A stretch of DNA of 64,000 nt from Streptomyces rapamycinicus NRRL 5491 (GCF_024298965.1 NZ_CP085193.1:5208001-5272000); one strand, 5' to 3'; positions 9,020 to 19,106 are shown, numbered from the stretch's first letter. Notes: a model not told the origin generated them from the letters alone. Numbers and translations: made by a program.

Positions 9020-9424
9020 TCAGACACGCCGACGCTTGGGCGGGCGGCATCCGTTGTGCGGAGTCGGGGTGACGTCCTGGATCGAACCCACCTCCAGGCC
9101 GGTGGCCTGGAGCGAGCGGATCGCGGTCTCACGGCCGGAGCCAGGACCCTTGACGAACACGTCGACCTTGCGCATGCCGTGCTCCTGCGCGCGGCGGGCG
9201 GCCGACTCGGCGGCCATCTGCGCGGCGAACGGAGTGGACTTGCGCGAGCCCTTGAAGCCGACGTGGCCGGCCGAGGCCCAAGAGATCACGTTCCCGGTCG
9301 GGTCCGTGATCGAAACGATGGTGTTGTTGAACGTGCTCTTGATGTGAGCGTGCCCGTGGGCGACGTTCTTCTTTTCCTTGCGGCGCACCTTCTTGGCGCC
9401 GGCCGTCCTGCTCTTCGGAGGCAT
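9020..9424 (-). CDS. rpsK: 30S ribosomal protein S11
   Basis: This 134-residue protein is typical S11: [37 protein letters not shown] and [16 protein letters not shown], ending [13 protein letters not shown]11 forms part of the platform that contacts mRNA in the E site. It lies 66 bases after rpsM and 28 before rpsD. Confidence 0.99.
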   Translation of the reverse strand: MPPKSRTAGAKKVRRKEKKNVAHGHAHIKSTFNNTIVSITDPTGNVISWASAGHVGFKGSRKSTPFAAQMAAESAARRAQEHGMRKVDVFVKGPGSGRETAIRSLQATGLEVGSIQDVTPTPHNGCRPPKRRRV

Positions 9425-9490
9425 TCTCGAAATCTCCCGTGGAGGTGGTCGGTCCTACAGCTCGGACCGCTTGTCAGCGTCCGGTGCGGA

Positions 9491-9871
9491 CTACTTCTTG
9501 CCCGGCTTCTTCTTGCCGGCGATCGCGCGACGCGGGCCCTTGCGGGTGCGGGCGTTGGTCGACGTGCGCTGGCCGTGGACCGGAAGGCCGCGGCGGTGAC
9601 GCAGACCCTGGTAGCAGCCGATCTCGACCTTGCGACGGATGTCGGCCTGGATCTCGCGACGGAGGTCACCCTCGGTCTTGATGTTGTTGTCCACGTACTC
9701 GCGGATCTTGACCAGGTCCTCTTCGCCCAGGTCGCGAACGCGGGTGTCCGGGCTCACACCGGTGCTGGCGAGCGTCTGCTGGGCAAGGGTGCGACCGATG
9801 CCGAAGACGTAGGTGAGGGCGACCTCTACGCGCTTGTCGCGCGGGAGATCAACGCCTGCGAGGCGTGCCAT
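9491..9871 (-). CDS. rpsM: 30S ribosomal protein S13
   Basis: A 126-residue S13 with [19 protein letters not shown] at the start, RRDIQADIRR-type central basic block, and the diagnostic [20 protein letters not shown], ending in a lysine-rich tail. S13 sits in the 30S head and contacts 50S and tRNA. A 196-base gap to rpmJ upstream holds a hairpin and an AT-rich stretch (10000-10030), suggesting a secondary promoter here. Confidence 0.99.
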   Translation of the reverse strand: MARLAGVDLPRDKRVEVALTYVFGIGRTLAQQTLASTGVSPDTRVRDLGEEDLVKIREYVDNNIKTEGDLRREIQADIRRKVEIGCYQGLRHRRGLPVHGQRTSTNARTRKGPRRAIAGKKKPGKK

Positions 9872-9970
9872 GAATCTGGCTCCAGATGGTTGTCGGAGGT
9901 CTTCCGCAGCACCACTCCCGGCCGCCGTACGGGACGGCTCCCGGGTCCCCGGCCTCCGACCGGGGGTGTC

Positions 9971-9989
9971 GTCCCCGCCAGGCGGGAAC
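9971..9989 (-). terminator. Hairpin between rpmJ and rpsM
   Basis: GTCCCCGCC-A-GGCGGGAAC at 9971-9989 is a compact GC-rich stem 79 bases after the rpmJ stop. It may end a short infA-rpmJ transcript or protect its 3' end. No T-run is present. Confidence 0.4.
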
Positions 9990-10067
9990 GGGTGACTGCG
10001 TATGTACGAAAAGTTATGACGTCGCGCGAAGATACTGCGAGTGGTGCAGGATTTCGGCCGGTGTGCG

Positions 10068-10181
10068 TCAGCCCTGGCGCTGCTTGTGGCGCAGGTTGTC
10101 GCAAATGACCATGACCCGGCCGTGGCGGCGGATCACCTTGCACTTGTCGCAGATCTTCTTGACGCTCGGCTTGACCTTCAT
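10068..10181 (-). CDS. rpmJ: 50S ribosomal protein L36 (zinc-binding form)
   Basis: A 37-residue protein starting at ATG 10181 ([20 protein letters not shown]). Cys11, Cys14, Cys27 and His32 form the zinc ribbon of the C+ form. L36 binds 23S rRNA near the GTPase-associated region. Its place between infA and rpsM is canonical. Confidence 0.98.
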   Translation of the reverse strand: MKVKPSVKKICDKCKVIRRHGRVMVICDNLRHKQRQG

Positions 10182-10209
10182 GGGTGTGAGGTTCTCCGGG
10201 TCGTGAGAT

Positions 10210-10431
10210 CTACTTGTAGCGGTAGACGATCCGTCCGCGCGTGAGGTCGTACGGAGACAGCTCCACGACCACCCGGTCATCGGGCAGGATGCGGATGTAG
10301 TGCATACGCATCTTGCCGCTGATGTGCGCGAGGACCTTGTGACCGTTCTGAAGCTCCACCTTGAACATCGCGTTCGGCAGAGACTCGATCACGGTGCCCT
10401 CGATTTCGATGGCGCCTTGCTTCTTGGCCAT
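10210..10431 (-). CDS. infA: Translation initiation factor IF-1
   Basis: The protein has 73 residues from ATG 10431, beginning [20 protein letters not shown]. It is a single S1-like OB fold with [26 protein letters not shown] core (here PDD) and ends [11 protein letters not shown]-1 blocks the A site and aids 30S initiation-complex formation. Longer in-frame extension to 10485 is unlikely because the 73-residue form is the family length. Confidence 0.98.
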   Translation of the reverse strand: MAKKQGAIEIEGTVIESLPNAMFKVELQNGHKVLAHISGKMRMHYIRILPDDRVVVELSPYDLTRGRIVYRYK

Positions 10432-10460
10432 GTCCTGCTTTCGGGATCGGCTACCTTGAT

Positions 10461-10495
10461 CGGCTCGCAACATGCGGGAGGGCATGCGAGAGCCG
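10461..10495 (-). promoter_or_regulatory. Imperfect inverted repeat upstream of infA
   Basis: CGGCTCGCAACATGC pairs with GCATGCGAGAGCCG across a GGGAGG loop, 30 bases before the infA ATG. On the mRNA this would place a CCTCCC loop just ahead of the ribosome site. It may be a leader hairpin controlling infA or the end of the map transcript. Untested. Confidence 0.3.
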
Positions 10496-10534
10496 ACGTG
10501 TCAGTCTACGTCAGGGCATCCCGAAACACGAATC

Positions 10535-10551
10535 CGGGGCATCATGCCCCG
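10535..10551 (-). terminator. Hairpin between map and infA
   Basis: CGGGGCAT-C-ATGCCCCG is a perfect eight-pair stem 45 bases past the map stop. It is followed by T-rich sequence only when read on the plus strand, so termination of minus-strand transcripts here is uncertain. It separates the spc part from the infA-alpha part. Confidence 0.4.
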
Positions 10552-10595
10552 ATTTTGAGATCTTTATGCCCACGGAGATCGTCAGACGGAGATCG

Positions 10596-11432
10596 TCAAG
10601 CCAGCGGGTCGGGCGCGGTCTCCACGCCCAGCTCGGCCAGCTTGGCCTTGCCGCCGTCCACGGCGGTCAGCACCAGCGGGCCCTCCTCGGTCAGCGCGAC
10701 CGAGTGCTCCCAGTGGCTGGACCAGGTGCCGTCGTCCGTCTTGACCGTCCAGTCGTCGGCCAGCACATGCGTCTTCGCGGTGCCCAGGCTCACCATGGGC
10801 TCGATCGCGATGCAGAAGCCGGAGACCAGCCGGGGGCCCTTGCCGCGCTTCTTGGAGACGTAGTTCAGCAGATGCGGGTCCATGTGCATCTGGGTGCCGA
10901 TGCCGTGGCCGCCGTAGTCCTCGATGATCCCGTACTTGCCGGAGGCCGGGCGGGGCTGGCGGCGGATGTAGCCCTCGATCGCCTTGGAGATGTCGACCAG
11001 CCGGTTGCCCTTGCGGACCGCCGCGATCCCGGCCCACATCGACTCCTCGGTGACCCGGCTGAGCTCGTACAGCTCCGGGGCGTGACCGGTGCCCACGAAG
11101 GCGGTGAAGGCGGCGTCGCCGTGCCAGCCGTCCACGATCGCGCCCGCGTCGATGGAGATGATGTCGCCGTCCCTGAGGACGGTCTCCCGGTCCGGGATGC
11201 CGTGCACCACGATGTCGTTCACCGAGGTGCAGATGGTGGCGGGGAAGCCGCCGTACCCCAGGAAGTTCGACTTGGCGCCGTGGTCGGCGATGACCTTACG
11301 GGCGACGTCGTCCAGGTCCTTGGTGCTGGCGCCGGGGACGGCCGCCGCCCGGGTCGCCTCGTGAATGGCGGCGACGACCAGTCCCGCCTCACGCATCTTC
11401 GCGATCTGCTCGGGAGTCTTGATCTCCACCAT
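10596..11432 (-). CDS. map: Methionine aminopeptidase, type I
   Basis: It removes the initiator methionine from nascent proteins. The protein has 278 residues from ATG 11432 (MVEIKTPEQIAKMREAG); a start at 11489 would add 19 residues without a conserved look. Metal ligands are visible: both Asp in SIDAGAIVDGWHGDAA, His in GHGIGTQMH, Glu in CIAIEPMV and Glu in LTEEGPLVLT. It lies directly after adk, the classic secY-adk-map order. Confidence 0.98.
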   Translation of the reverse strand: MVEIKTPEQIAKMREAGLVVAAIHEATRAAAVPGASTKDLDDVARKVIADHGAKSNFLGYGGFPATICTSVNDIVVHGIPDRETVLRDGDIISIDAGAIVDGWHGDAAFTAFVGTGHAPELYELSRVTEESMWAGIAAVRKGNRLVDISKAIEGYIRRQPRPASGKYGIIEDYGGHGIGTQMHMDPHLLNYVSKKRGKGPRLVSGFCIAIEPMVSLGTAKTHVLADDWTVKTDDGTWSSHWEHSVALTEEGPLVLTAVDGGKAKLAELGVETAPDPLA

Positions 11433-11550
11433 TGGGGGCCTTCCGGGATCGGTCTCTGGTGCGGTCCGTGCTGTGACGTATCTGCTCAACGATACGGCCG
11501 CGGCGCCCGTGCCGGGCGCCGCGGCCGTTCCGTATGGGTTCTCGCGGCCG

Positions 11551-12207
11551 TCAGGCTGCCTTGGCGGCCAGGGCGTCCATCGCCCGCTGGGTGACCTCGG
11601 ACACCTTGCCCAGCGCCGAGATCGTCACGACCAGGCCCTTGGCCTTGTAGTAGTCGATGATCGGCTCGGTCTCCCGGTGGTAGACCTCGAGGCGCTTGCG
11701 GACCGTTTCCTCGCTGTCGTCCTCGCGCTGGTACAGCTCGCCGCCGCAGACGTCGCACACGCTCTGGGCCTTCGGCGGCTTGTACTCCACGTGGAAGGTG
11801 TGCGAGCTGTCGTTGCGGCAGGTACGACGGCCCGCGATGCGCTTGATCACCTCGGACTCGGGGACCTCCAGGTCCAGCACCGCGTCCAGCGAGACACCGC
11901 GCTGCCCCAGGTAGGTGTCCAGGGCCTCGGCCTGGATCTGGTTCCTCGGGAATCCGTCCAGCAGGAAGCCCGGCTGTGCGTCCTCCTGGTCCAGCCGGTC
12001 CTCCGCCATGCCGATGGTGACCTCGTCCGGTACCAGCTGTCCGGCCCGCATGTACTCCTGCGCCTGCTTGCCGAGGGGGGTGCCCTGGCTGATGTTCGCG
12101 CGGAACAGGTCGCCGGTGGAGATATGCGGGATCGACAGCTTCTCGGCGAGGTACGCGGCCTGCGTACCCTTGCCGGCTCCCGGAGGCCCGACGAGGACGA
12201 TTCGCAT
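11551..12207 (-). CDS. adk: Adenylate kinase
   Basis: It interconverts ATP + AMP and 2 ADP. The 218-residue chain starts at ATG 12207, whose A is shared with the secY stop (TGATG). The P-loop is GPPGAGKGTQ and the AMP-binding lid hinge is GFPRNQIQAEAL. The long LID carries GRRTCRNDSSHTFH and CDVCGG, a probable zinc site of the Gram-positive type. It is co-translated with secY. Confidence 0.98.
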   Translation of the reverse strand: MRIVLVGPPGAGKGTQAAYLAEKLSIPHISTGDLFRANISQGTPLGKQAQEYMRAGQLVPDEVTIGMAEDRLDQEDAQPGFLLDGFPRNQIQAEALDTYLGQRGVSLDAVLDLEVPESEVIKRIAGRRTCRNDSSHTFHVEYKPPKAQSVCDVCGGELYQREDDSEETVRKRLEVYHRETEPIIDYYKAKGLVVTISALGKVSEVTQRAMDALAAKAA

Positions 12208-13520
12208 CAGCGGAGGAACCCTTCGTAGTGTCGCTGCTGAAGCTGGCTCTCGATCTGCTTCACAGTCTCCAGGCCGACACCCACGATGATCAGGATGCTC
12301 GTGCCGCCGAACGGGAAGTTCTGATTGGCATTGAGCGTCACCAGCGCCACCGTGGGCACCAGGGCGATCAAGCCCAGATAGAGCGCACCGGGCCACGTGA
12401 TGCGGTTCAGCACGTAGCTCAGATACTCCGCGGTGGGACGACCAGCCCGGATACCCGGGATGAACCCACCATACTTCTTCATGTTGTCGGCAACTTCTTC
12501 GGGGTTGAAGCTGATGGCGACATAGAAGAATGCGAAGAAGACGATCAGCAGGAAGTACGTGGCGATGTAGATCGGGTGGTCGCCCTTGACGAAGTTCTGC
12601 GAGATCCAGGTCGCCCAGCCGGCCTTCGAATTCGAGAACTGGACGATCAGCGCCGGGATGTACAGCAGCGATGAGGCGAAGATCACGGGGATCACACCCG
12701 CCTGGTTCACCTTCATCGGGATGTAGGTGGACGTACCGCCGTAACTGCGACGGCCGATCATGCGTTTGGCGTATTGCACGGGGATCCGGCGCTGGGCCTG
12801 CTCGACGAAGACCACCAGGCCGACCATGGCCAGACCGCAGAGGATCACCAGGCCGAACTCCAGCCAGCCGTCCATGATCTTGCCCTGCTGCTTGATGCTC
12901 CACATCGCGCTCGGGAATCCGGCGGCGATGGAGACGAACATCAGGATCGACATGCCGTTGCCGATGCCGCGGTCGGTGACCAGTTCACCGAGCCACATGA
13001 TCAGCGCGGTGCCCGCGGTCATCGTGATGACCATCACGGCGGTGGTGAAGATCGAGTCGTCCCGTACGATCTGACCGCCGACCGGGCAGCTCTGGAAGAG
13101 CGAGCCGCTGCGGGCGGTGGCCACCAGGCCGGTGCCCTGGAGGATGGCCAGCGCGATGGTCAGATAGCGGGTGTACTGCGTGATCTTTCCTTGACCGGCC
13201 TGGCCCTCCTTCTTGAGGGCCTCGAGGCGCGGGATCACCACGGTCAGCAGCTGCAGGATGATGCTCGCCGTGATGTACGGCATGATCCCTAGCGCGAAGA
13301 TGGTGATCTGGAGCAGTGCGCCACCACTGAACATGTTGACCAGGCCGAACAGCCCCTGCTGGCCCTTGGCGAGGTCCATGCACGTCTGGACGTTCTTGTA
13401 GTCGATGCCCGGGATCGGGATATGTTGCCCGAGCCGGAAGAGCACGATGATGCCCAGCGTGAACAGCAGCTTCTTGCGCAGGTCGGGCGTCTTGAACGCC
13501 CGGGCGAACGCGGTGAGCAC
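12207..13520 (-). CDS. secY: Preprotein translocase subunit SecY
   Basis: SecY is the pore of the Sec channel in the cytoplasmic membrane. This 437-residue protein has about ten hydrophobic spans. Landmarks are RKKLLFTLGIIVLFRLGQHIP near the N terminus, the plug region FSGGALLQITIFALGIMPYI, and the C-terminal loop with QQRHYEGFLR. It is the first gene after a hairpin and a 204-base gap following rplO, and overlaps adk by one base. Confidence 0.98.
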   Translation of the reverse strand: MLTAFARAFKTPDLRKKLLFTLGIIVLFRLGQHIPIPGIDYKNVQTCMDLAKGQQGLFGLVNMFSGGALLQITIFALGIMPYITASIILQLLTVVIPRLEALKKEGQAGQGKITQYTRYLTIALAILQGTGLVATARSGSLFQSCPVGGQIVRDDSIFTTAVMVITMTAGTALIMWLGELVTDRGIGNGMSILMFVSIAAGFPSAMWSIKQQGKIMDGWLEFGLVILCGLAMVGLVVFVEQAQRRIPVQYAKRMIGRRSYGGTSTYIPMKVNQAGVIPVIFASSLLYIPALIVQFSNSKAGWATWISQNFVKGDHPIYIATYFLLIVFFAFFYVAISFNPEEVADNMKKYGGFIPGIRAGRPTAEYLSYVLNRITWPGALYLGLIALVPTVALVTLNANQNFPFGGTSILIIVGVGLETVKQIESQLQQRHYEGFLR

Positions 13521-13673
13521 GGTGCCTCCTGCGCCCCCCGCGTCGCTTCGCGAGAGGTGACGGTCTTGAGGATCGACGGATACTTATCAGCCAGGACCCG
13601 CGCGGAGACGTACCGCGCGGAAGGTAACAACGCCAGCCACCTTACCGGCGACCCGGCCCCGCTTGGAACGACC

Positions 13674-13708
13674 AACCGGGGATGCCCCGTATCTGGGGCA
13701 CCCCCGGT
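13674..13708 (-). terminator. Strong hairpin between rplO and secY
   Basis: ACCGGGG-ATGCCCC pairs with GGGGCAC-CCCCGGT around a GTATCT loop, giving a long GC stem that begins 17 bases after the rplO stop. It probably attenuates the spc operon so that secY-adk-map are expressed less than the ribosomal genes. A separate secY promoter may lie in the rest of the gap. Confidence 0.65.
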
Positions 13709-13724
13709 CAGAAACGCACCGTGC

Positions 13725-14180
13725 TCAGACGAGCTCGGTGACGGTGCCACCGGCGGCGGTGATCTTCTCCTTGGCGGAGCCGGAGACGGCGTCGACCGTC
13801 ACCTGGAGCGCCACGGAGACCTCACCGGAGCCCAGCACCTTGACGAGCTGGTTCTTGCGAACCGCACCCTTGGCGACCAGGTCGGCCACCGTGACCTCGC
13901 CACCCTCGGGGTAGAGCGCGGCCAGCCGGTCCAGGTTCACGACCTGGTACTCGGTGCGGAAGGGGTTCTTGAAGCCCTTGAGCTTCGGGAGCCGCATGTG
14001 GAGGGGCATCTGCCCACCCTCGAAGCGCTCCGGAACCTGGTAGCGGGCCTTGGTGCCCTTGGTGCCACGACCAGCGGTCTTACCCTTGGACGCCTCACCA
14101 CGACCGACACGGGTCTTGGCGGTCTTGGCGCCCGGGGCGGGCCGGAGGTTGTGGACCTTCAGCGGGTTGTTCTCCGCCAT
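13725..14180 (-). CDS. rplO: 50S ribosomal protein L15
   Basis: This 151-residue L15 shows the glycine-rich N-terminal half ([28 protein letters not shown]) and the C-terminal [20 protein letters not shown]15 binds 23S rRNA late in assembly. It starts one base after the rpmD stop and is followed by a strong hairpin. Confidence 0.98.
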   Translation of the reverse strand: MAENNPLKVHNLRPAPGAKTAKTRVGRGEASKGKTAGRGTKGTKARYQVPERFEGGQMPLHMRLPKLKGFKNPFRTEYQVVNLDRLAALYPEGGEVTVADLVAKGAVRKNQLVKVLGSGEVSVALQVTVDAVSGSAKEKITAAGGTVTELV

Positions 14181-14181
14181 G

Positions 14182-14364
14182 TCAGTCGACCTCCTCGACC
14201 GTCACGAGGTGCCGCACGGTCTGCGCCATGCCGCGGAACTCGGGGCGGTCCTCCTTGACGACCACGTCGCCGAGCCTCTTCAGCCCGAGCGAACGCAGAG
14301 TGTCGCGGTGGTTCTGCTTGCTGCCGATGTACGACTTCGTCTGCGTGATCTTGAGGCGGGCCAT
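14182..14364 (-). CDS. rpmD: 50S ribosomal protein L30
   Basis: A 60-residue protein starting at ATG 14364 ([20 protein letters not shown]), with [17 protein letters not shown] as the family signature. It lies between rpsE and rplO with gaps of two bases and one base, so all three are translationally coupled. Confidence 0.98.
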   Translation of the reverse strand: MARLKITQTKSYIGSKQNHRDTLRSLGLKRLGDVVVKEDRPEFRGMAQTVRHLVTVEEVD

Positions 14365-14366
14365 GC

Positions 14367-14972
14367 TCACACACCCACCCCGGCACGCGCCCGCAGCAGA
14401 GCGGCGGGAGCGACGTCCTCGAGCGGCAGACCACGGCGGGCGGCGATCTCCTCGGGGCGCTGAAGGCCCCGCAGAGCGGCCACCGTGGCGTGCACGATGT
14501 TGATCGGGTTCGAGGAGCCGAGCGACTTGCTCAGCACGTCGTGGATGCCCGCGCACTCCAGCACGGCGCGCACCGGGCCACCGGCGATCACACCGGTACC
14601 GGGGGACGCCGGCTTCAGCAGCACGACACCCGCGGCCTCCTCACCCTGGATCGGGTGCGGAATGGTGCCGGCGATCCGGGGGACCTTGAAGAAGTGCTTC
14701 TTGGCCTCCTCCACGCCCTTGGCGATCGCGGCCGGCACCTCCTTGGCCTTGCCGTAACCGACACCCACGGTGCCGTCACCGTCGCCCACCACGACCAGCG
14801 CGGTGAAGCTGAAGCGACGACCACCCTTCACAACCTTGGCGACGCGGTTGATCGCGACAACACGCTCGACGTAAGCGGTCTTCTCGGCGGCAGCGCCACC
14901 GTCCCGCCGGTCCTTCCGGTCCCGCCGCTCGCCGCCACCGGCGCCGCCACCGCGGCGCTGGGGTCCAGCCAT
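14367..14972 (-). CDS. rpsE: 30S ribosomal protein S5
   Basis: This 201-residue S5 has an N-terminal basic and glycine-rich tail ([19 protein letters not shown]). The double-stranded-RNA-type S5 domain follows ([21 protein letters not shown]), then [22 protein letters not shown]5 helps set decoding accuracy at the 30S mRNA entry. The C-terminal tail is Ala/Arg-rich, typical for actinobacteria. Confidence 0.98.
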   Translation of the reverse strand: MAGPQRRGGGAGGGERRDRKDRRDGGAAAEKTAYVERVVAINRVAKVVKGGRRFSFTALVVVGDGDGTVGVGYGKAKEVPAAIAKGVEEAKKHFFKVPRIAGTIPHPIQGEEAAGVVLLKPASPGTGVIAGGPVRAVLECAGIHDVLSKSLGSSNPINIVHATVAALRGLQRPEEIAARRGLPLEDVAPAALLRARAGVGV

Positions 14973-15015
14973 TGGATTTACCTCTCTCGTTTCCGCTTTG
15001 CGTTGGAACCGGGGC

Positions 15016-15399
15016 TCAGAACTTCAGCCCGGCCTCGCGGGCGGCGTCCGCCAGAGCGGCGATGCGCCCGGCGTACTTGTTACCACCGCGGTCGAACACG
15101 ACGGCCTCGATGCCCGCGGCCTTCGCCCGCTCGGCCACCAGGGCGCCGACCTGCTGCGCCTGGGCGCTCTTGTCGCCCTCGGCCGCCCGGATGGAGCTGT
15201 CCAGCGTCGACGCCGAGGCCAGGGTGTGGCCCGCGATGTCGTCGATGACCTGCGCCACCATGTGACGGTTGGACCGCGTCACCACGAGGCGGGGGCGGAC
15301 CGGCGTACCGGAGACCCGCTTGCGGACGCGGATGTGACGCCGCTTGACGGCAGCGGCCTTGCGAGCGTTGCCCTTGGCAATCTTCACACCGTATGCCAT
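15016..15399 (-). CDS. rplR: 50S ribosomal protein L18
   Basis: A 127-residue L18 that binds 5S rRNA, with [38 protein letters not shown] and [24 protein letters not shown]. It starts three bases after rplF ends and is 43 bases before rpsE. Confidence 0.98.
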   Translation of the reverse strand: MAYGVKIAKGNARKAAAVKRRHIRVRKRVSGTPVRPRLVVTRSNRHMVAQVIDDIAGHTLASASTLDSSIRAAEGDKSAQAQQVGALVAERAKAAGIEAVVFDRGGNKYAGRIAALADAAREAGLKF

Positions 15400-15402
15400 G
15401 GC

Positions 15403-15942
15403 TTACTTACCAGCCTTTCCGACCTTGCGGCGGATGACCTCGCCCGCGTACTTCACGCCCTTGGCCTTGTACGGGTCGGGCTTGCGCAGCTTGCGGATGT
15501 TCGCGGCGACCTCGCCGACCTTCTGCTTGTCGATGCCCTCGACGCTCAGCTTGGTCGGGGACTCCACCTTGAAGGTGATGCCCTCCGGTGCCTCGACCAG
15601 GATCGGGTGGCTGTAGCCCAGGGAGAACTCCAGGTTGGAGCCCTTGGCCTGGACGCGGTAACCGACACCGCTGATCTCGAGCGCCTTGCTGTAGCCCTGG
15701 GTCACGCCGGTGATCATGTTCGCCACCAGCGTGCGCGACAGGCCGTGCAGGGCCTTGTTCTGACGCTCGTCGTTCGGGCGGGTGACAACGAGGGCGTTGT
15801 CCTCACCCTTGGCGACCTCGATCGGCGCGGCGACGGTGTGCGAGAGAGAGCCCTTGGGACCCTTCACGGCGACCGTGCGGCCATCGATGGTGACGTCCAC
15901 ACCAGCGGGAACCTGGATGGGCAGCTTGCCAATGCGCGACAT
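15403..15942 (-). CDS. rplF: 50S ribosomal protein L6
   Basis: A 179-residue L6 with two repeated domains, [20 protein letters not shown] at the start and the L6 signature in the second half ([19 protein letters not shown]). L6 sits near the factor-binding site. It lies 20 bases after rpsH. Confidence 0.98.
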   Translation of the reverse strand: MSRIGKLPIQVPAGVDVTIDGRTVAVKGPKGSLSHTVAAPIEVAKGEDNALVVTRPNDERQNKALHGLSRTLVANMITGVTQGYSKALEISGVGYRVQAKGSNLEFSLGYSHPILVEAPEGITFKVESPTKLSVEGIDKQKVGEVAANIRKLRKPDPYKAKGVKYAGEVIRRKVGKAGK

Positions 15943-15962
15943 GTGCTTCCTCCGTTCCCTGG

Positions 15963-16361
15963 TTACCAGACGTAGGCGAGGACTTCCCCACCCACGCCCT
16001 TCTTGCCGGCCTGCTTGTCGGTGAGGAGCCCGTGCGACGTGGAGATGATCGCCACGCCCAGGCCGCCGAGCACCTTCGGCAGGTTGGTGGACTTTGCGTA
16101 GACCCGCAGACCCGGCTTCGAGATCCGCTTGATGCCGGCGATCGAGCGCTCGCGGTTGGGGCCGAACTTCAGCTCGAGGGTGAGGCTCTTGCCGACCTCG
16201 GCGTCCTCGACCTTCCAGCCGGTGATGTAGCCCTCCTGCTGGAGGATCTCCGCGATATGCGACTTGATCTTGCTGTGGGGCATCTCGACGGAGTCGTGGT
16301 ACGCCGAGTTCGCGTTTCGCAGACGCGTCAGCATGTCTGCGATCGGATCGGTCATGGTCAT
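15963..16361 (-). CDS. rpsH: 30S ribosomal protein S8
   Basis: A 132-residue S8 with [20 protein letters not shown], and [19 protein letters not shown] near the C terminus. Start could be ATG 16361 or 16355. S8 is the known translational repressor of the spc operon in E. coli. The unusual 262-base gap between rpsN and rpsH contains an inverted repeat (GGGCGGCGAGCGCCC, about 16471-16485) and AT-richer sequence. A secondary promoter or a leader there is plausible. Confidence 0.98.
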   Translation of the reverse strand: MTMTDPIADMLTRLRNANSAYHDSVEMPHSKIKSHIAEILQQEGYITGWKVEDAEVGKSLTLELKFGPNRERSIAGIKRISKPGLRVYAKSTNLPKVLGGLGVAIISTSHGLLTDKQAGKKGVGGEVLAYVW

Positions 16362-16623
16362 GATGGCCTTCGGCCTCTCTCGCCGGGGTTTCCTGTATGC
16401 GCCATCCCTCTCACCCGCTCAGTGGCGGGCACGGGTGCGGCGCGGGGACCTACGGCGTAGTAAGGATTCTGGGCGGCGAGCGCCCAACCCTTCTACTCTA
16501 CGGGAGCGGAAGGGCGGGCCTCGCCATCCATTTGCTTACCGAGAGCCCGGTATCAACCCAAAATTCCATCTTTCGCCCGCCAGGGCGTCCGTTGAGGGCG
16601 GTGGCGGGAGACGGGTGGGTTGA

Positions 16624-16809
16624 TTACCAGGAGCTCTTGGTCACGCCCGGCAGCTCGCCACGGTGAGCCATCTCACGGAGGCACACGCGGCACAGGCCGA
16701 ACTTGCGGTACACGGAGTGCGGACGTCCGCAGCGCTGGCAGCGCGTGTAACCACGCACGCCGAACTTGGGCTTGCGGCCGGCCTTGGCAATGAGAGCCTT
16801 CTTCGCCAC
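16624..16809 (-). CDS. rpsN: 30S ribosomal protein S14, type Z (zinc)
   Basis: A 61-residue zinc-type S14 starting [20 protein letters not shown]. The zinc ligands are in [10 protein letters not shown] and FGLCRVC. Cytosolic S14 occurs as this short zinc form (often called rpsZ) or a longer form without cysteines; this is the short one. It lies three bases after rplE. Confidence 0.98.
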   Translation of the reverse strand: MAKKALIAKAGRKPKFGVRGYTRCQRCGRPHSVYRKFGLCRVCLREMAHRGELPGVTKSSW

Positions 16810-16812
16810 GGC

Positions 16813-17373
16813 TCACGCCTCCTTGAACGGGAAGCCGAGGTGACGCAGCAGGGCGCGGCCCTCTTCGTCGTTGGTCGCCGTGGTCACCACGGTGATGTCC
16901 ATACCCCGGACGCGGTCGATCTTGTCCTGGTCGATCTCGTGGAACATGACCTGCTCCGTGAGACCGAAGGTGTAGTTGCCCCGGCCGTCGAACTGCTTCG
17001 GCGACAGACCGCGGAAGTCGCGGATGCGCGGAAGCGCGAGCGACACCAGGCGGTCCAGGAACTCCCACATGCGGTCACCGCGGAGGGTGACGTGGGCGCC
17101 GATCGGCTGGCCCTCACGCAGCTTGAACTGCGCGATGGACTTACGGGCCTTGGTGACGGCGGGCTTCTGGCCGGTGATCGTGGCGAGGTCGCGGATGGCG
17201 CCCTCGATCAGCTTGGAGTCGCGGGCGGCGTCGCCCACACCCATGTTGACCACGACCTTGGTCAGACCCGGGATCTGCATGACGTTCTCGTAGGAGAACT
17301 GCTCCTGCAGCTTGCCCTGGATCTCTTCGCGGTAGCGCGCCTTGAGGCGCGGTGCAGTGGTGGTGGCAGTCAT
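16813..17373 (-). CDS. rplE: 50S ribosomal protein L5
   Basis: A 186-residue L5 with [20 protein letters not shown] and [21 protein letters not shown], the family signature. It binds 5S rRNA and contacts P-site tRNA. The ATG shares its last base with the rplX stop (TGATG), so the two are coupled. Confidence 0.98.
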   Translation of the reverse strand: MTATTTAPRLKARYREEIQGKLQEQFSYENVMQIPGLTKVVVNMGVGDAARDSKLIEGAIRDLATITGQKPAVTKARKSIAQFKLREGQPIGAHVTLRGDRMWEFLDRLVSLALPRIRDFRGLSPKQFDGRGNYTFGLTEQVMFHEIDQDKIDRVRGMDITVVTTATNDEEGRALLRHLGFPFKEA

Positions 17374-17696
17374 CAGATGTCCTCACCGGTCCGCTTGGCA
17401 ACGCGGATCTTGTTGCCCTCGTCGTCGAAGCGGTATCCGACGCGGGTGACGACCTTGTTTCCGTCCTTCTCCACCACGAGCTGCACATTGCTCACGTGGA
17501 TCGGGGCCTCGGTCGTCACGATGCCGCCGGTCTTCGAACCACGAGCGGTCTGTCCGGCCTTGGTGTGCTTCTTGACCCGGTTGACACCCTCGACCAGGAC
17601 CCGGTCCTCGCGCGGGAAGGCCGCGATGACCTTGCCCTGCTTGCCCTTGTCCTTACCGGTGATGACCTGGACCAGGTCGCCCTTCTTGATCTTCAT
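17373..17696 (-). CDS. rplX: 50S ribosomal protein L24
   Basis: A 107-residue L24 with the N-terminal KOW motif [21 protein letters not shown]24 is an assembly initiator at the 5' end of 23S rRNA. It follows rplN after three bases. Confidence 0.98.
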   Translation of the reverse strand: MKIKKGDLVQVITGKDKGKQGKVIAAFPREDRVLVEGVNRVKKHTKAGQTARGSKTGGIVTTEAPIHVSNVQLVVEKDGNKVVTRVGYRFDDEGNKIRVAKRTGEDI

Positions 17697-17699
17697 CGG

Positions 17700-18068
17700 T
17701 TACAGCACCTCCGGCGCGAGCGAGATGATCTTCATGAACTTCTTCTCGCGCAGCTCACGGCCCACCGGGCCGAAGATACGGGTGCCGCGGGGGTCGCCAT
17801 CGTTCTTGAGGATGACGGCCGCGTTCTCGTCGAAGCGGATGTACGAACCGTCCGGGCGGCGGCGCTCCTTCACGGTGCGCACGATGACCGCCTTGACGAC
17901 GTCACCCTTCTTCACGTTGCCACCGGGGATCGCGTCCTTGACGGTGGCGACGATGACGTCACCGATGCCCGCGTAGCGGCGACCGGAGCCACCGAGAACA
18001 CGGATGCAAAGGATCTCCTTCGCGCCCGTGTTGTCGGCGACGCGCAGTCGCGACTCCTGCTGGATCAC
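17700..18068 (-). CDS. rplN: 50S ribosomal protein L14
   Basis: A 122-residue L14 with [20 protein letters not shown] and [20 protein letters not shown]. It bridges the two subunits. A 103-base gap separates it from rpsQ and contains an inverted repeat (CAGGGGCTGGATATATCCAGCCCCTG, centred at about 18112), a possible attenuator. Confidence 0.98.
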   Translation of the reverse strand: MIQQESRLRVADNTGAKEILCIRVLGGSGRRYAGIGDVIVATVKDAIPGGNVKKGDVVKAVIVRTVKERRRPDGSYIRFDENAAVILKNDGDPRGTRIFGPVGRELREKKFMKIISLAPEVL

Positions 18069-18171
18069 GTCTATCTCCTGATCGTCTGCCGGTTCCCGGC
18101 AGGGGCTGGATATATCCAGCCCCTGCCGAGCCTGGCGGAACTGTCCTGCGGACTATTGCCCGCAGGAAGAA

Positions 18172-18459
18172 TTACTTGGCCTTCTCGAGGATCTCGACGA
18201 CGCGCCAGCGCTTGGTCGCGGACAGCGGCCGGGTCTCCATCAGGAGGACGCGGTCGCCGACACCCGCGGCGTTCTGCTCGTCGTGCGCCTTGAGCTTGTT
18301 GGTACGGCGGATGACCTTGCCGTACAGCGCGTGCTTGACGCGGTCCTCGACTGCGACGACGACGGTCTTGTCCATCTTGTCGCTGACGACCAGACCCTCA
18401 CGGGTCTTGCGGAAGCCGCGGTTCTGCGTTGCGTTCTCAGTCACATTCGTCTCGCTCAT
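18172..18459 (-). CDS. rpsQ: 30S ribosomal protein S17
   Basis: A 95-residue S17 with an N-terminal polar tail ([20 protein letters not shown]). The OB fold follows, containing [15 protein letters not shown] and [19 protein letters not shown]17 binds the 5' domain of 16S rRNA. Its first base is shared with the rpmC stop. Confidence 0.98.
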   Translation of the reverse strand: MSETNVTENATQNRGFRKTREGLVVSDKMDKTVVVAVEDRVKHALYGKVIRRTNKLKAHDEQNAAGVGDRVLLMETRPLSATKRWRVVEILEKAK

Positions 18460-18683
18460 CAGGCGCTCTCCACCGTCTCGATGCCGAGCTCGCGCTCCCG
18501 CATCAGGGTGTAGATCCGGGCGATGTCCTTCCGGACGGCCTTCAGCCGGCCGTGGTTCTCGAGCTGTCCGGTCGCCGCCTGGAAGCGGAGGTTGAACAGC
18601 TCTTCCTTGGCCTCACGCAGCTTGCCAACGAGGTCCTCGTTGTTCAGCTCACGCAGCTCGGACGCCTTGGTACCGGCCGCCAT
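18459..18683 (-). CDS. rpmC: 50S ribosomal protein L29
   Basis: A 74-residue L29 with the usual two-helix hairpin ([20 protein letters not shown] and [16 protein letters not shown]). I chose ATG 18683, which overlaps the rplP stop by one base (TGATG). The GTG one codon earlier would only add a second methionine. L29 lies at the exit tunnel and helps dock trigger factor and SRP. Confidence 0.97.
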   Translation of the reverse strand: MAAGTKASELRELNNEDLVGKLREAKEELFNLRFQAATGQLENHGRLKAVRKDIARIYTLMRERELGIETVESA

Positions 18684-19102
18684 CACGACTCACCTGCCTC
18701 GCGCCGAACGATCCGGCACTTCATCGGGAGCTTGTGAGCAGCGCGGGTGAGCGCCTCACGCGCAGTCTTCTCGTTCGGGTAGGACAGCTCGAACATCACC
18801 CGACCGGGCTTGACGTTCGCGATCCACCACTCCGGCGAGCCCTTACCGGAACCCATGCGGGTCTCCGCAGGCTTCTTCGTCAGCGGACGGTCCGGGTAGA
18901 TGTTGATCCAGACCTTGCCGCCACGCTTGATGTGGCGGGTCATCGCGATACGAGCGGCCTCGATCTGACGGTTGGTGACGTACGCCGGGGTGACGGCCTG
19001 GATGCCGTACTCGCCGAACGCCAGCTCCGTACCGCCCTTGGCCATGCCGGACCGCTTGGGGTGGTGCTGCTTGCGGTGCTTGACCCTGCGAGGGATCAGC
19101 AT
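18683..19102 (-). CDS. rplP: 50S ribosomal protein L16
   Basis: A 139-residue L16 from ATG 19102 ([20 protein letters not shown]), with [20 protein letters not shown] and [21 protein letters not shown]16 helps shape the A-site region of the 50S subunit. The open frame upstream of 19102 overlaps rpsC and is not part of the gene. Confidence 0.98.
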   Translation of the reverse strand: MLIPRRVKHRKQHHPKRSGMAKGGTELAFGEYGIQAVTPAYVTNRQIEAARIAMTRHIKRGGKVWINIYPDRPLTKKPAETRMGSGKGSPEWWIANVKPGRVMFELSYPNEKTAREALTRAAHKLPMKCRIVRREAGES

Positions 19103-19106
19103 GGGG